From Hepsetus odoe (taxonomy: Eukaryota; Chordata; Actinopteri; Characiformes; Hepsetidae): DNA of 64,000 nt. The notes below the pieces were generated by a model. The model had not been told where the DNA came from. It worked only from the letters and a program-made list of their open reading frames with translations, and made no database searches. Where the stretch lies: the NCBI GenBank assembly GCA_017165825.1, contig CM029383.1, positions 12,660,710 through 12,724,709 on the forward strand. Direction: 5' to 3'. Shown here piece after piece: positions 36,694 through 48,746 of this stretch; positions within the stretch are counted from its first letter, which is position 1, and each line of letters starts with the position of its first letter. A program made the position numbers and the translations under genes.

Positions 36694-36722
<29 letters not shown>
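36694..36722. repeat. (AC)n microsatellite
   Basis: About 14 AC units, followed by a short alternating TA stretch. Confidence 0.95.
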
Positions 36723-36727
<5 letters not shown>

Positions 36728-36954
36728 TATGTATATATATATGTTTTTTTATTATTGTTGTTGTTGCTGGTTATAATGATGATGATGGATAAGATGATGA
36801 TTGCTGCTGGTTGTGGTGGCCGTCTTTCTACTAGTGAGTTGCCAATAGTGATCTTCCTGTGCACATAGCTCTCACTGACGAGTACTCAGCTCCATCTAGT
36901 GGCTACGTCTAGTGGTGAAATCATTAATCAAAAAATCAAACATACCAATATATT

Positions 36955-37278
36955 ATTACTCTCTCTCACTCATTTTCTTAGCCCCTTGTCCTAATTAGTG
37001 TCGCAGGCATTTCTGGGCCCTATCCCAGCTCTCACAGGACAAAAGGTGAGGAAACACTGGGACAGATTGCCAGTCCATCACAGGGCAGGCACAGACACAC
37101 ACGGGGGCATTTTAGCATCTCCAATCAACCTGTCATGAAGATCTTTGGATGGTGGGAGGAAACCGGAGCTCCTTTAGGAAACTCACAGAGACATGGGGAG
37201 AACATACAAACTCCACACAGAAAGGACCTGATCGTCCCACCTGGGAATCAAACCCAGGACCTTTGAGCTGTGGTGCGA
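36955..37278 (-). repeat. Teleost LINE-derived 3' repeat, reversed
   Basis: Shows the characteristic order of a very common fish repeat: cagattgccagtccatcaca, gggaggaaaccggagc, tggggagaacatacaaactcc, acacagaaagg and aatcaaacccaggacc. It lies between lrrc32 and klhl35. Confidence 0.75.
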
Positions 37279-38019
37279 CAGCCTCTATATATTATATATA
37301 GTAGTTTGTTTTTCTTTTTTTTTTTTTAATCATATTAGGGAACTAACTTTACAGCTTTTTAACTACATATATTTGTTTTATATTTTAATGCAATAAATCC
37401 ATATTTATACATAATTAAATATTTATATTCATTTAATTTAATCAGTTAATGATAGCATATGATATTCAGATGTTACTTCTAAGCATTTCACGATTATTGA
37501 CTCTTTTAAAGATTATTACTCTGGTAAACATTAACAATTCCAATTCCACCTATTAGTGATGTAACTTACATAAAAAATCAACCTTTTACTGAAATAAATA
37601 TAACAAATCTCTCATCAAGATTTGTAGTTATCTGAGTTATTTTTAGAAAACACATGCCAAAAGTACTTGCACTACAGCATTAAATGATCTGGTCAACCTC
37701 CTTTTTCCAATAAAACAGCACAGTGTCCTCTCATATGACATTTTATTTAGTTGGAGAATATAAATCAACGCATCTGAGACCATTTCTCTTTACAGAATCA
37801 ATGACCAACAAGAAGATCCAATGACAACCCACTGCAGCCAGATTAAATATAAGCCTACAGGATCTTTTTTCACATTTTGTAGTTCAATTTTCCACTAAAT
37901 TCTCCTTGGGAAATTGTCAAAAGGCTCCTTTTTGTGTTTTATCTGACTACAAACAGCTTAGTGGAGTTTTCTCCAAACTTTTGGTGCTTAAGTTTACTGA
38001 CAGACAGGCTTTTTTCCCC
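37279..38019. other. No gene seen (lrrc32-klhl35 intergenic)
   Basis: AT-rich; poly-T at about 37,315-37,328. Regulatory sites for the divergent pair may lie here, but none stands out. Confidence 0.4.
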
Positions 38020-38182
38020 TCTATTTAACCCATACACTCAGACTTATGAAGCTGGGGAGCATTGACAGGGACAATACCTTGCTCAAGGGTACCTCAGGGC
38101 AACCTACTGGTCTGGGATTCAAACCCATGACCTTCTGATCCCGGGGCCAACTCCCTAACCACTAGCCACCACTGCCCCTTTC
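38020..38182 (-). mobile_element. tRNA-headed SINE, reversed, partly decayed
   Basis: Complement shows ccttgctcaagggtacctca, gggcaacctactggt, ttcaaaccc and ccctaaccactagccaccactgcccc, in the reversed order of the SINE head and core. Confidence 0.82.
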
Positions 38183-39043
38183 AAAGAGTCTGTATGGTCT
38201 TGATTACCCCAGATTTTACTTTTTCTTTTAATTTACCAATGCATACATGTGATATATGATGGGAAACATTTGCAACAGTTGATGTTCACTTGTTGATATT
38301 GCCCTAACAGTAGAAATGTACATTTTCAAGTGAGTATCTGTTTTTATAACCATTTCATGCCTTAACACACTTCTCTCTGGGCTGTGTCTCTTATCTTTCT
38401 GACAGTGATAAGCAGATATATCTCTCAGGTGTCCCTATCAGTAAGTCTGGAACTGCTACTACTAGATGTGTACGTTTGAGCTAACACAAGCATAAAACTA
38501 CTGCTGTATCCTAAAAAAATCTTTTTTTTTTCAAAACCTTTTTACTAATCTTCCAAGTGGTGCCAGTTATTGTGGAGGGCACTGAATATGCTTTGGTGGT
38601 GAAAGGAAATCATGGAAGCATAAAGGCATAAAATAAAAAACCTAATCAGTGGAACAAGTTTTTTATTCTAAAAATTCATTTATATTCAAAAACAATCAAG
38701 AAACATTTACCATAATGAGTAAATATAATTTATTAACTTTAGGTACATTTAAATTAATCAATTTTTATTATTTATAATATAAAATGTATTATTTTATGAG
38801 ATTATATGAATATAAGAAACATTTTAAAATGTTTTTGAATAACTACTAAGGCTTGTTTAAAACATGCAGTATATGCCTGCTTGCATTTATTTTAGACCAC
38901 GTATTAATTTGTGTATTAATGAGTTTGAAATGGTGGGCTGATTTAAATGTTTACAACTTTGTGGGGCATTGTTTTAGGTACTATGTTAACAGAGGAGGAC
39001 GCAGTGCGACTAAACCTAATTCTGTCATTTGTCCCGCCCACAG

Positions 39044-39156
39044 AAGGTTTGTCCTCCTGTGGGTTTATCAAGGAAGACTAAGGCATGGCTTTACCATTCT
39101 GCAAAATCAAGACAATGTGTGCATGTTCCTAGGAGACACCATTACAGTCACTCAAG
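39044..39156 (+). other. klhl35: Possible klhl35 5' non-coding exon
   Basis: A consensus donor (CTCAAG|GTAAGC) ends at 39156, and a pyrimidine-rich acceptor (tccttccaaag, ending 39464) lies 20 bases before the klhl35 ATG. This is consistent with a spliced leader. The upstream edge is a guess; a GC-box-like tcccgccc lies just before it. Confidence 0.3.
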
Positions 39157-39484
39157 GTAAGCTATTTGTAGTTGGTATAAGTGATTATTTGATGCTGAAA
39201 CCAAGCTAAATATGAATGTCAATTTCTATGTAATAATCTTTATATAAACTTCTTTAGTAGCAATTAAACACTGCAATGTTATGGGCATGGAGGACCAATT
39301 GTAAGAAGTAATATTTCTGAATGGTATTCTATTATCTACATTTCTTAATTGCCAATAAAGGGTTTTATTCTTTAATACTTCCCTAAAGCAGCAATTAATG
39401 AAACAAAGAAAAACTGTTTTGATAGTAGAGCTAAATTTATCTGCTCTTTCTACTCCTTCCAAAGGTGTTTAAACAACTCTACAA

Positions 39485-40329
39485 ATGGGCATAGACCAGG
39501 AGAGTAATTGGTCAGACTCCAGCTCTGAGGACAGCCTCTGCACAAACTCATGCCATGCAGAGAATATCCTGCAGGTGTTGAACACATTCCGGCAGAGTGG
39601 TATTTTCACAGATGTGGTGTTACTGGTGGAGGACCGAGAGTTCCCATGCCACCGGGCCACACTGTGTGCCAGCAGTCTATTCTTCCGCAACATGTTCACA
39701 GGACATCTCAGGGAGAGCCATCAGTCTGCAGTTCGTCTAGAGGAGGTGTCAGCTATAGCCATGGAGCACCTGCTGGACTTCATTTATGAAGGCCGGGTAA
39801 GGCTGCAAGAGGAGAGTGTGGAGCGAATCTTCCAGGCTGCTGACTTGCTTGATGTTCCTGCCCTGTCCCGGGCCTGTGTGGATTTCCTGGAGCAACGAGT
39901 GGGCACCTCCAACTGCCTGGGGCTCATGGATTTTGCTAGACTCTACTCAATTAATTCACTTTTAGATCGCTGCCAGAGCATTCTGTACCAGGAATTTGAC
40001 AAGGTGTCCAAGCAGGACGAGTTCCTAGAACTACCTCTGAAAAGCGTATTGGAGCTGCTTAACTCTGAGAAGCTGCACGTGAAGGAGGAGGTGTTGGTGG
40101 AGGTGGCACTGCGCTGGGTCTATCACCAACGCAACCAGAGAACAGCTGCTCTCAAGACACTGCTGGAAAAGCTTCGGTTGCCCCTGTTAGATCCTGTGTT
40201 CTTTACAGACAAGCTGGAGGCTGACGAGCTTGTGCAGGAGAGCCGTGAGTGCAGGGTCCTATTGCATGAGGCCAGACAGTACCACATGTATGGGAAGGAG
40301 ATCAGCTCTGAGAGAACCAAACCCAGGAG
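39485..40329 (+). CDS. klhl35: klhl35 coding exon 1: BTB and BACK domains
   Basis: An 845 bp exon starts at an ATG (MGIDQESNWS) and ends in phase 2 after the TKPR motif, at donor gtcagt. Reading through the donor adds only a few codons before a stop, which supports a splice here. The acidic, serine-rich first 20 residues precede the BTB domain. Confidence 0.9.
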
Positions 40330-41944
40330 GTCAGTCAGAGATCAATAGCTGAGTGGCAGGAATGTAACCACTTACTTTGACTTGGTGTTGCGTGACATTG
40401 ACATATCTGTAATCTGCCTTGACATTATTTTTGCCTTGTTTTGGATTTATTTTACATTCCTTTCCAATGACTTTGGTTTAGAATTATTTAACTTTCTTTG
40501 ACGTTTCTTTTCATTGATTTGAATTTAAGAGTCCCTGACGTCATTCAACATTTATTTCCCCTAACACTGGCTCAGGCTTCCTTGACACTGACATGGTTTT
40601 AAGGCATTTTTAATAATTATTTTCAGATTTAGTTCCATGATACTGTAAGTGCTGTTCGGTCAGCATTTTTTGATTTTGACATTGACTTTTATTTATTTAT
40701 TTTTTAATGAACAACTGCTTATTGAACATTCCCATCCAGGGAATTTACAACTTACAACTAGAAGTTTCAGTCCTCTCTAGACACAAAAGAAAACTATCTT
40801 AACTGCCCCTGGTGCACTTTAGCTTGAGTTTTAGAATAAGATAATTGCTCACTTGTTAGCTCATGATGAACATACTTAAACCAAGACGTAACATCTGTAC
40901 AATCCATAGACCTTTACAATGAATGTCCAGGCATGACTCATGTAAAGTTGGGTTTTTAATTTTCAAACCCCAATTAAAATGCAAACACAGTTAGTGTTTG
41001 ATTTAGGTCTAATTTTGCGTGCCATTTAATGTGTTTACACTTGTGTGTATACACAGGCAGTCCGGCTGGGCTGAGATGATTGTGGTGATTGGAGGCTGTG
41101 ACAAAAATGGAATTTCTCGGCTCTCTTTTGCTGAGAAGCTTGATCCTATCTCAAGGAAATGGTTCCCTTCAGCTAATCTTCCAGGATACTCCAAATGTGA
41201 ATTTGCCATGTGTGAACTTCAGAATGACATTTATTTATCAGGTATGACTTAACCGTTCACAAAGCCTACAGCTGTCTTAAATATATACGCTTTCTTATTT
41301 AAATCCTAGTCCCAAAAGGTACACCTGTATTAGACCTAGTTGAGGTGCACAAATAAGTGCTGCTATAATGCATAAATTGCAGTATTCAGAAATGTTATAG
41401 TTGTTGAAACACGCTAAGTTAAAAAGTTACAGGATTATGTGACCATGTACACCAGAGCATGTGATGGCAATCATTCTTGGTTTCCATTGAAATGGCTGTT
41501 TACTGAATGATGGCGACTGCCTTTGTTTGTCTTTCCTTGCTGCCTGTCTGCCATTATTGTGCCTATGTGTTTGCATTTACAGTGCATGCATATGCTTGCA
41601 GGTGGGCAGCTCAATAGCTCAGACGTGTGGCGTTTCATGTCTCCGTTGAATCAATGGGTGCGTGTGGGCAACCTGCTCAAAGGAAGATGGCGACACAAGA
41701 TGGCCTCTTTGCGAGGAAAGGTAAGATCTGTGTGTAAGGTTGTAATGATGCAACAGTGCTTCAGTCTGAAGGAGCCTATTCACCTGCATTGACTGTGGAG
41801 CATATAAAACAACTATAGTTGTAGATAAAAACATTCAGTCCATTGTGGGTTTTTAGTCCAAAATAAAATTTCTGGCCTCTTTAAATTGTTTATTTATTCT
41901 ACTTTAAGTACACTATTCCTATTGTCACCTGATCGAAAAGAAAA

Positions 41945-42001
<57 letters not shown>

Positions 42002-45000
42002 ATTGAATTGTGATGCAGTTTGAAATGTCAAGTCTTAACCTTTGATGTTTGTGGCATGCTTTTGTACCCTCTTTAGCTGTACGCTGTAGGTGGATACAAC
42101 GGGAATCAGAGGCTGAGCAGTGTGGAGTGTTTCAGTGTGTTTGAGAATGCCTGGAAGGCCGTGGCACCTTTGCTGGTAGCAGTCAGCTCAGCTGCTGTGG
42201 TCAGCTGTGCAGGGAAGCTTTACGTTATCAGTGGGGCCGTGAGTGAACAATGCAATACCAACAAGGTGAGATTCTCAGGCACAACAACAATCGCCAACCC
42301 TTGATTTAGTGATGTAACTTCATGCAGGTTCTAGTTTTAACAACAACTGGCTATGCTTGCTTCAGAAGTCCTTGATTAGATGACAAGGGGTGGCAGGTGG
42401 TAGTATGTTAGATGTGGGCTGGTACATCTAACGTACAGTACAGTACAGCTGGTTAGGAGATGTGGCTTCTCTTATCTTACATCAGAAAATTACAGAAATG
42501 AAAACAAGCAGTGGGTGAAATTTCAGTACGTATGCCTTCAAAACAACTTGGCCTACAGACAAATCTTTCTTCTTGTTTGTTATGAAAACTGTATGATTCA
42601 CCTGCAACAACGGGCGGTTATATCGCATTGGTAGTTTTACACAAAAACACCTTTATGTGATCTTATTAGATAAATCCCTCCGAAAACAGAGTGAAATGAA
42701 TGAAATAGAATTAATCTTGCATGTTGGAATCACCCAAGCTCATGGCTTATTTACTGGGTTGTCAGTTAGTTGTACATATACATATTTTATGTAAGGAAGG
42801 GCCATTTGTTTTAAAATTGCTAAAGCAAGTTTTCTCAACAAATGTTTTTCAGAAATACATAAAAAGTTCAAATGAACAAAAATCCACAATGGATTGTAGC
42901 CATCAATGCCTTTTGATTGTAGCTGATTGTAGTGTTATAAGTCAAGGTTTGATTTGGGTACAAGCATCATGCATGTGAAATTAATTTTAAGGATATTTTT
43001 AAGGATAATTACCTTAAAAAAAACTAAACTATATAAACGGCAGAAAAGCTTAACCTCATACAGTGCAAAAAAACTAACAAACAAAAAAGCACTAAAAAGA
43101 AATGATACATAGCAAAAACACAACTAATCCAAATCCACAAAAAGCTACACATTGTATAAATAAAACACTGCCAAAAAAATACGCTGCAAAAAAACCCCCC
43201 AACAAAACAGACATTTCACACTGCAACAAAAGCAAACATTTTATACTGCAAAAAATTAACCTAACAAAATGTCAAAATAAATACACCTAAGCAACACACA
43301 AAAACACTCAACAGAAAATAAGATCTAAATGCCTAAATTAAGTCTAATATATGCACATATGTAATCATATTATGACAGAATATAAATGTAATGTATATTT
43401 GTTTGTATGTTAAGATATAACAGCATCTGGTGCCTATGCAAATACAGCTTGACAATGGTTAGAAACAGGAGATTAGGGCTCACTGGCATTGAAAGGCGAC
43501 AGATGTCTAGATATTTGTTTTGCCTGCAGCCTTAACAAAGCAGAATGAACTTGTTGCACGTCGGATCAGTCAGTTGTTTTGAAGTATATCTGTAGATTAG
43601 TGACTTTCATCGTCTGATTGAAACGGCTAGACAGAGGACATGCATGCAAAAATGATGTGCTTAGTTAGATGCTGGTTTGTTGTGGGTGTTTATTTGTCTG
43701 AGTGGATGCAACCAATCCATACTTGCAGTATTGGGCTCTCCCTTCTCCATGAAACAGTGCAAATGTGTTTTGTTCCAGGAGCTGTTTTGTAATCCAAATG
43801 TTTGTGTTTCAGGTTCAGTGTTATGACCCCTTGAACAACCAGTGGACATTCAGGGCACTCTGCCCATTCTCTCAGAGGTGCATAAACGCGGTGTCCCTCA
43901 ATGGCTCAATCTACGTGACTGGAGGTCTGCTAGACAGAATCTACTGTTACAGCCCCCACAAGGATTCATGGAACATGGCAGCAGATCTGCCCATGAAAGT
44001 GGTGCGTGACAGAATTATTGATGACACCTAACATCAAGATATCACGATAACATTATCTAAGTATTATCTTTCATCTCCTCGTATTGTTTCTCTGGCTGTC
44101 AGTCTTGTTATTCTTTTCACATTAACTCACTCTTTAGGAATTTAGGAAGGCTTGGTTAATTAGCTATAAAATAAACTATAAATATAAAATAAAAAATATA
44201 AACAGATATAGCCACTGCTACAATAAAAACAGATTTATTAATTTATGTACGTAACATAACAGAACATAACATCTTTAACTTATAATGTACCTAATGACAT
44301 TTTATTCCAGGTGATGTTGGACAATTTTGCTTGGTTTACTGTCTTCTATCTCTGTCCCTTCTGGAACAGAATTGAAGAATTCTGTACAAACATTTTACAA
44401 ATACAAACATTTTACAAATGCAAAAGTGTGAACACCTAATTGAGACATGTTTGATTCATTTTTTTTATTTTTAAAACAACTTCTACTACACATACTATGG
44501 TAATTTGTATGGGCAATTTCTATTTATTTGCTTGGTTTAACGCATGAAAAAAATTAATAATAATATAAAAGTTAACATTTTAAAATATGTTTCGCCAACT
44601 TTACTAAATTCATAAAAAATTTAATCATTGTGCATTAAATTGCTCCCAAGTGTTTTGAATAGTGGATATAACGAAAAAAAACATGCAATTTTAATACCCA
44701 AATCTTTGCCTTTGAGTACAAAGCATGCATTTCACTTTAATGCTGGTATTATGTGGTTTTGGATGCCATCTTACAGTTAACATGTCTAAACAGTGTCCAT
44801 TTATGTGTGTTTTTCAGGAAAGCTGTGGACTGGTGGCATGCAACGGAAAGGTGTATGTTTTAGGTGGCCGGGATGAGTTTGGAGCTGCCATTGATCGTGT
44901 GTGGGCCTTTGATCCAGCGTCTTCATTGATGAAAGAGGAGACTCCAATGACACGCAGTCTGAGCAACCATGGCTGTGCCACCATCACACAACACCTACAG

Positions 45001-45009
45001 CAAGAATAA
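39485..45009 (+). CDS. klhl35: KLHL35, BTB-BACK-Kelch protein; six coding exons
   Basis: Exons are 39485-40329, 41057-41241, 41602-41720, 42077-42265, 43813-44001 and 44818-45009. All junctions use GT-AG and join in frame, giving about 572 residues (human KLHL35 583). The BTB domain is at about residues 33-137 (FTDVVLL, FPCHRATLCASS), BACK at about 142-243, then six kelch repeats. Features shared with human KLHL35 include IVVIGGCD, GRWRHKMA, VSSAAVVSCAGKL, FSQRC, VESCG and LGGRDE. By family analogy the BTB-BACK part would bind Cullin-3 and the propeller a substrate for ubiquitination; the substrate is unknown. The exon 1 donor is a weaker gtcagt. The gene runs away from lrrc32 and towards mpzl1. 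Identity comes from recalled family sequence rather than a search. Confidence 0.93.
41057..41241 (+). CDS. klhl35: klhl35 coding exon 2: kelch repeat 1
   Basis: Acceptor tatacacag, then 185 bp encoding EMIVVIGGCDKNG through NDIYLSG. It exits in phase 1 at donor gtatga. The double-glycine kelch signature (VIGG) is present. Confidence 0.9.
41602..41720 (+). CDS. klhl35: klhl35 coding exon 3: kelch repeat 2
   Basis: Acceptor tgcttgcag, then 119 bp encoding GGQLNSSDVWRF through GRWRHKMASLRGK. It ends in phase 0 at donor gtaaga. The glycine pair is completed across the splice junction. Confidence 0.9.
41947..41999. repeat. (TA)n microsatellite in klhl35 intron 3
   Basis: About 25 TA units, about 80 bp upstream of the exon 4 acceptor. 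Confidence 0.95.
42077..42265 (+). CDS. klhl35: klhl35 coding exon 4: kelch repeats 3-4
   Basis: A 63-codon phase 0 exon between acceptor ctttag and donor gtgaga. It encodes LYAVGGYNGNQRLSSVE and the SSAAVVSCAGKLYVISG stretch. Kelch repeat 4 has SG where most kelch repeats have GG. Confidence 0.9.
43010..43330. repeat. A-rich, G-poor low-complexity tract in klhl35 intron 4
   Basis: Repeated words such as ctgcaaaaaa, actgcaacaaaag and aaaaaacccccc give a strongly A/C-biased plus strand over about 300 bp. No element family is recognised. Confidence 0.6.
43813..44001 (+). CDS. klhl35: klhl35 coding exon 5: kelch repeats 4-5
   Basis: A 63-codon phase 0 exon between acceptor gtttcag and donor gtgcgt. 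It encodes VQCYDPLNNQW, PFSQRCINAVSL and VTGGLLDRIYCY. It has the same length and phases as exon 4. Confidence 0.9.
44040..44780. other. klhl35 intron 5; no further feature
   Basis: AT-rich intronic sequence between two confidently joined exons; nothing else recognised. Confidence 0.6.
44818..45009 (+). CDS. klhl35: klhl35 coding exon 6: last kelch repeat and C-terminus
   Basis: Acceptor tttttcag, then 64 codons including the TAA stop. It encodes ESCGLVACNGKVYVLGGRDE and ends near HGCATITQHLQQE, matching the human KLHL35 end in pattern (HGCVTIIQSL). Confidence 0.9.
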   Translation, partial: ESCGLVACNGKVYVLGGRDEFGAAIDRVWAFDPASSLMKEETPMTRSLSNHGCATITQHLQQE

Positions 45010-45845
45010 ACTTACGTACCTGAATAAGGGGAAAGGTGGCCAGTTGCTTTTTGGACTTGTTGAGTTCACTGTGAACATGTAAAGCCAGTGACACATTATT
45101 ACTACTGAACAGTGACTGTGACTATATGCTGAACTTACAATCATTATGGAAACACGTTCCTGGAAATTCCTCTTGAAGTGGTTTATCAATATGAACTACA
45201 TACTGTGAAAAAAGCAAACTGTGAATAGTGCGTGTGCAAGAGAACGAGACTACTTTCAAAACACATGCTGAATATAGAAAAACATGATAAAGTATTCTAG
45301 AGAAGCTTAACAGAGAGCTGTCACCTTTTGCAACTAAAGCATTGCTTGCACAACTGATGGAAGTTTTCTGCCAAAAACATTAAGCTTCTAAAGAAGTTTT
45401 GCTACATGAGAATTAACCCAATGATTTGTGTCATTTACACACTCACACACATACACACACACACATATAGATTAGCTTCATCATTTTCTTACCTCTTCTT
45501 GGGGAAGCCCACTATTTACACTTCTTAGGGGTGCTTCTTAGGATTAGGTGTATATCTAGCAGTATATATATATATATATATATATAAACATGAATACAGT
45601 ATATATATATATACAGTATACAAATGTTTATTTGTATTTATTTTTATTTGTATTTACATAGAGTATATTGTATTTATAGTTACTGATAAAATACTAATGC
45701 ATGGAGTAATGAAGGGCTTTTTTGCTTTATAAAGCATTGTTGGACTCTTTTTGTAAAGTATTGTTTGATATTGTTTGTGTGCCACACTCATCTGTGTAGC
45801 TAAGAAGTACATGAAAGGAACCTTTGTATTCTTACAAGTAAAAAC

Positions 45846-45851
45846 AATAAA
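45846..45851 (+). promoter_or_regulatory. klhl35: Candidate klhl35 polyadenylation signal AATAAA
   Basis: A canonical AATAAA lies about 840 bp past the klhl35 stop, followed by a T-rich stretch (ttttgtcctttatctttt). The 3' UTR in between holds TA microsatellites and no other gene. Confidence 0.45.
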
Positions 45852-46349
45852 ATACCTTTTCAATACTAGCAAAGACTTTTGTCCTTTATCTTTTAAAGCT
45901 ATTTAAAGTTCTTGATGGGTTTTGTTTTTCAAATTCCTTTTCCTGCTTGTTCTCATACCATAACATCTTTCGAATAATTCTGTAGGATGTTGAAAATACC
46001 AAATATAATATAATTCTAAATGATTTGTGATGCACATCTAATGTTTTTAATATTTTCTGTGCTTTTAAATGAATGAATCCATTTCTAGATATTTAAATAA
46101 TTACTCAGTAAAATATTGGCTTGATGAATTCAACAAAAAACAAAGATTATAAAGATCTCATATACCCACTACCTTTGTGTACATGAAATCAGTACCAAAA
46201 CGAAAGTCAAGATGCCTACTAAACAGTAAGAATTGCAACTATTCTTAGAAACCACAAGGCCTACAAAGCACAAAACCCCAGTAAACGTCAAATTTCATCT
46301 GAATGTCGTTCCATGAATAGCTCAAATTTTTTTTCCATCTAATGTGTGT

Positions 46350-47085
46350 GAATCAATCAGCCACTAATTAAACCTCCAACAGGTGAAGTGAATAAAACGG
46401 ATTGTCTTTTTACAGTATTTTATTTAAAGGGTCACATGTTATTGGTAAGTTCTGAAGCTGGAAGCAGGAACAAGCGCAAGACCTGGTCAGAGCATGTTTA
46501 AAACAACAGGTTTTGTGGAGCATTCTTGGCACATTACTATTACTATTACTTGGCACATTACTATTACTAAGTAAGCACTCAAAGTAAGGACCGTCAGTAA
46601 ACCAACAAGAGTCATAAGTGCCTGAGAGTAAATGATGTGCTTGTGGAATGAAAGCTAGCTGGTCTGGTCTGATGATTCACATTCTTTAATATGATGTGCC
46701 AAGTGTGTTACCTGGGGAAGACAAAGCACCAGAATGGGCAAAGGAAACGAAGGCAAGTTGGTAGAGGCAGCGTGTGGCTCTTGGCAATATTCTGCTGAGA
46801 ATCAAGTTAGTACCACAAATATAAGCATTGTTGCTAACCAAGTACTCCCCTTTCATAGCAACAGTACGCCCAATGGCAGTGGCCTCTTTCAGAAGGATAA
46901 AGCACCCTGCCCCACTGCAAAAATTGTTCAGGAATGGGGAACAATTTTGAGGAACATTATAATTTCCCTCAGATCTCAACCCAGTTAAGACACAGAGGGA
47001 CATGTGTCCTAGCTTTTATGGTGACACAAAGGGGACCTACACATTAGTGGCAGGAGGTTTTAATATTTTGGCAGCGATAAGATTT
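46350..47085 (+). mobile_element. Internally deleted Tc1/mariner-type DNA transposon
   Basis: Ends resemble inverted repeats (atcagccactaattaaacctcc at the left, ggaggttttaatattttggc at the right). The middle follows a common fish transposase gene (tggtctgatgattcac, tggcagtggcctctttcag, cactgcaaaaattgttcagg). The catalytic 3' part is missing, with acaaaggggacctacac following almost at once. Confidence 0.65.
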
Positions 47086-48746
47086 TTCATTTCCAGTTGC
47101 AGCAAAGCCGACGCACATGTGATCAGTTGTTTGAAGAAAGAAAACAAATAATTAAATAAATGGAATCCTATGGCAATAATAGCCCTTTGCCCTTGCTATG
47201 TACTTAGTTTCCTTTATGGTCAGTTCCTGCCCACAGTACAGCTTTTCTCTGAATATTTTTTAGGCAGTGTCCCATTCTCGACCAAGCTTTGATATTAATG
47301 TAAATTCTGTGAGAGATCCTCCCAGTATTTATTTAAAAAAAGCAAAATGTCCACAATATCATTTGACCGTACTTATACATCAGATGTTTTCAACTGAGAC
47401 TCTTAAAGAAGTCTTCATTAATGGCATAAGATATTTTCCATCTTTAGAAAACTTTAGAGTATTAGGTTACATTTTATTATTATTAAAGGATACATCCAAG
47501 GGCCAATCCTTTACAACAACAGCACTTCGTGTTCACTCCAGTAGTTCAGCTTAGCACAAAGGCACTGTGTGTTTTATAATTACGGACAAAAGTTCATTTG
47601 TTTCTTTGCATCATATGTTAGCCTTCAACCATGTTAGTGACACTTCTGTGCTGAGAAGAATCTAACACCCAGAGTGTCAGCCTGCTGGGGATCCGGAGGA
47701 GGTTCTGACCATTAATAAACGGAGTAAAGAGGGCTTGTTAATGATGCAAAGACTGACTACAGCATGTAACTGTAAAACAGAAACTGGACCTATATGCTTC
47801 TGGTATGGACAGCAAGTTTTGCTTAGTCATCTTAAGATATTTCACACCTCTTAACATGATTCCTATTAAGCATGATATTTGTCACTTAAAAAGGCCAGCA
47901 GCCCATTACTGCAATACAAAAAAATTGAGAAAAAAAAGGAATAAGCAAACTTTTTTTTTTTTTTTAAACAGCCATTCAAACTCATTTCTCATTTGTTAAT
48001 TCATGCCTACTAAATCTCTCTGTGTGGTCTGCTTAACCTCCACTGTAAGAAACCAATTTTTTTTAAATATAATTTGATAAATACAGTATTGTAGAAATGT
48101 ATAGTATTTCAAGGAAAACATTTCATGAACTATACACTGATTTTATAATCCTGTGAAATAGGATAATAAATAAATGTGAAGAATATGTCACACTTTATAC
48201 TTTTCAACTCTGCCCATTGGCTTTTTTTCCATCATATTTCCATTCTTTTACAATGTAGGAACAAGGAAACGTACATTTTTCCGATGTAGTTAAAAAGTAT
48301 GTTACGAATGTAGCAGGTAAGGTAAGAAAAAAAAAAAAAAGAAAAAAGAAGCAAAACTGTTCTTTAAAGTTCTGGAGTTAGGAAATGTACCGGAAAACCC
48401 AGTGCTGATTTTCCACTGAAGGTCTCTTGGAATGCAGACAGGATCAAGCTTGATCTGTTGTAGAAAAAAAAAACTTGGCATTCCTCCCTGCCCCAATCAT
48501 ACAGCAAGACAACTGCTTTGAAACTTTTGATCTAATCCGTGCCAGTTCAACTTGATCTTTATCCTTCCAAAGAAATTCAGCTAGAACTAGAGCATTGTGG
48601 AACTTCAAAATGTTAAGCCGGTCATTATGGATTCTTCACTGGAAGAGGAAATCAGACTAAATATTTTCTAATGACAAGGTTTGCCCAAGGCACCGAAGAT
48701 GAGGAACAACCAAAAGAAAATCTGCAACTTTTTTGGTTTTACAAGT
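47086..48746. other. No gene seen
   Basis: AT-rich; contains the perfect 14 bp palindrome gatcaagcttgatc at about 48,442 and poly-A/poly-T runs. Confidence 0.4.

Noticed and set aside
38853..39209. 118-codon frame upstream of klhl35
   Set aside because: Begins at a TTG, matches no family and overlaps a possible non-coding leader exon; coding is not supported.
46686..47003. 105-codon minus-strand frame
   Set aside because: Antisense to a deleted DNA transposon; not a gene.
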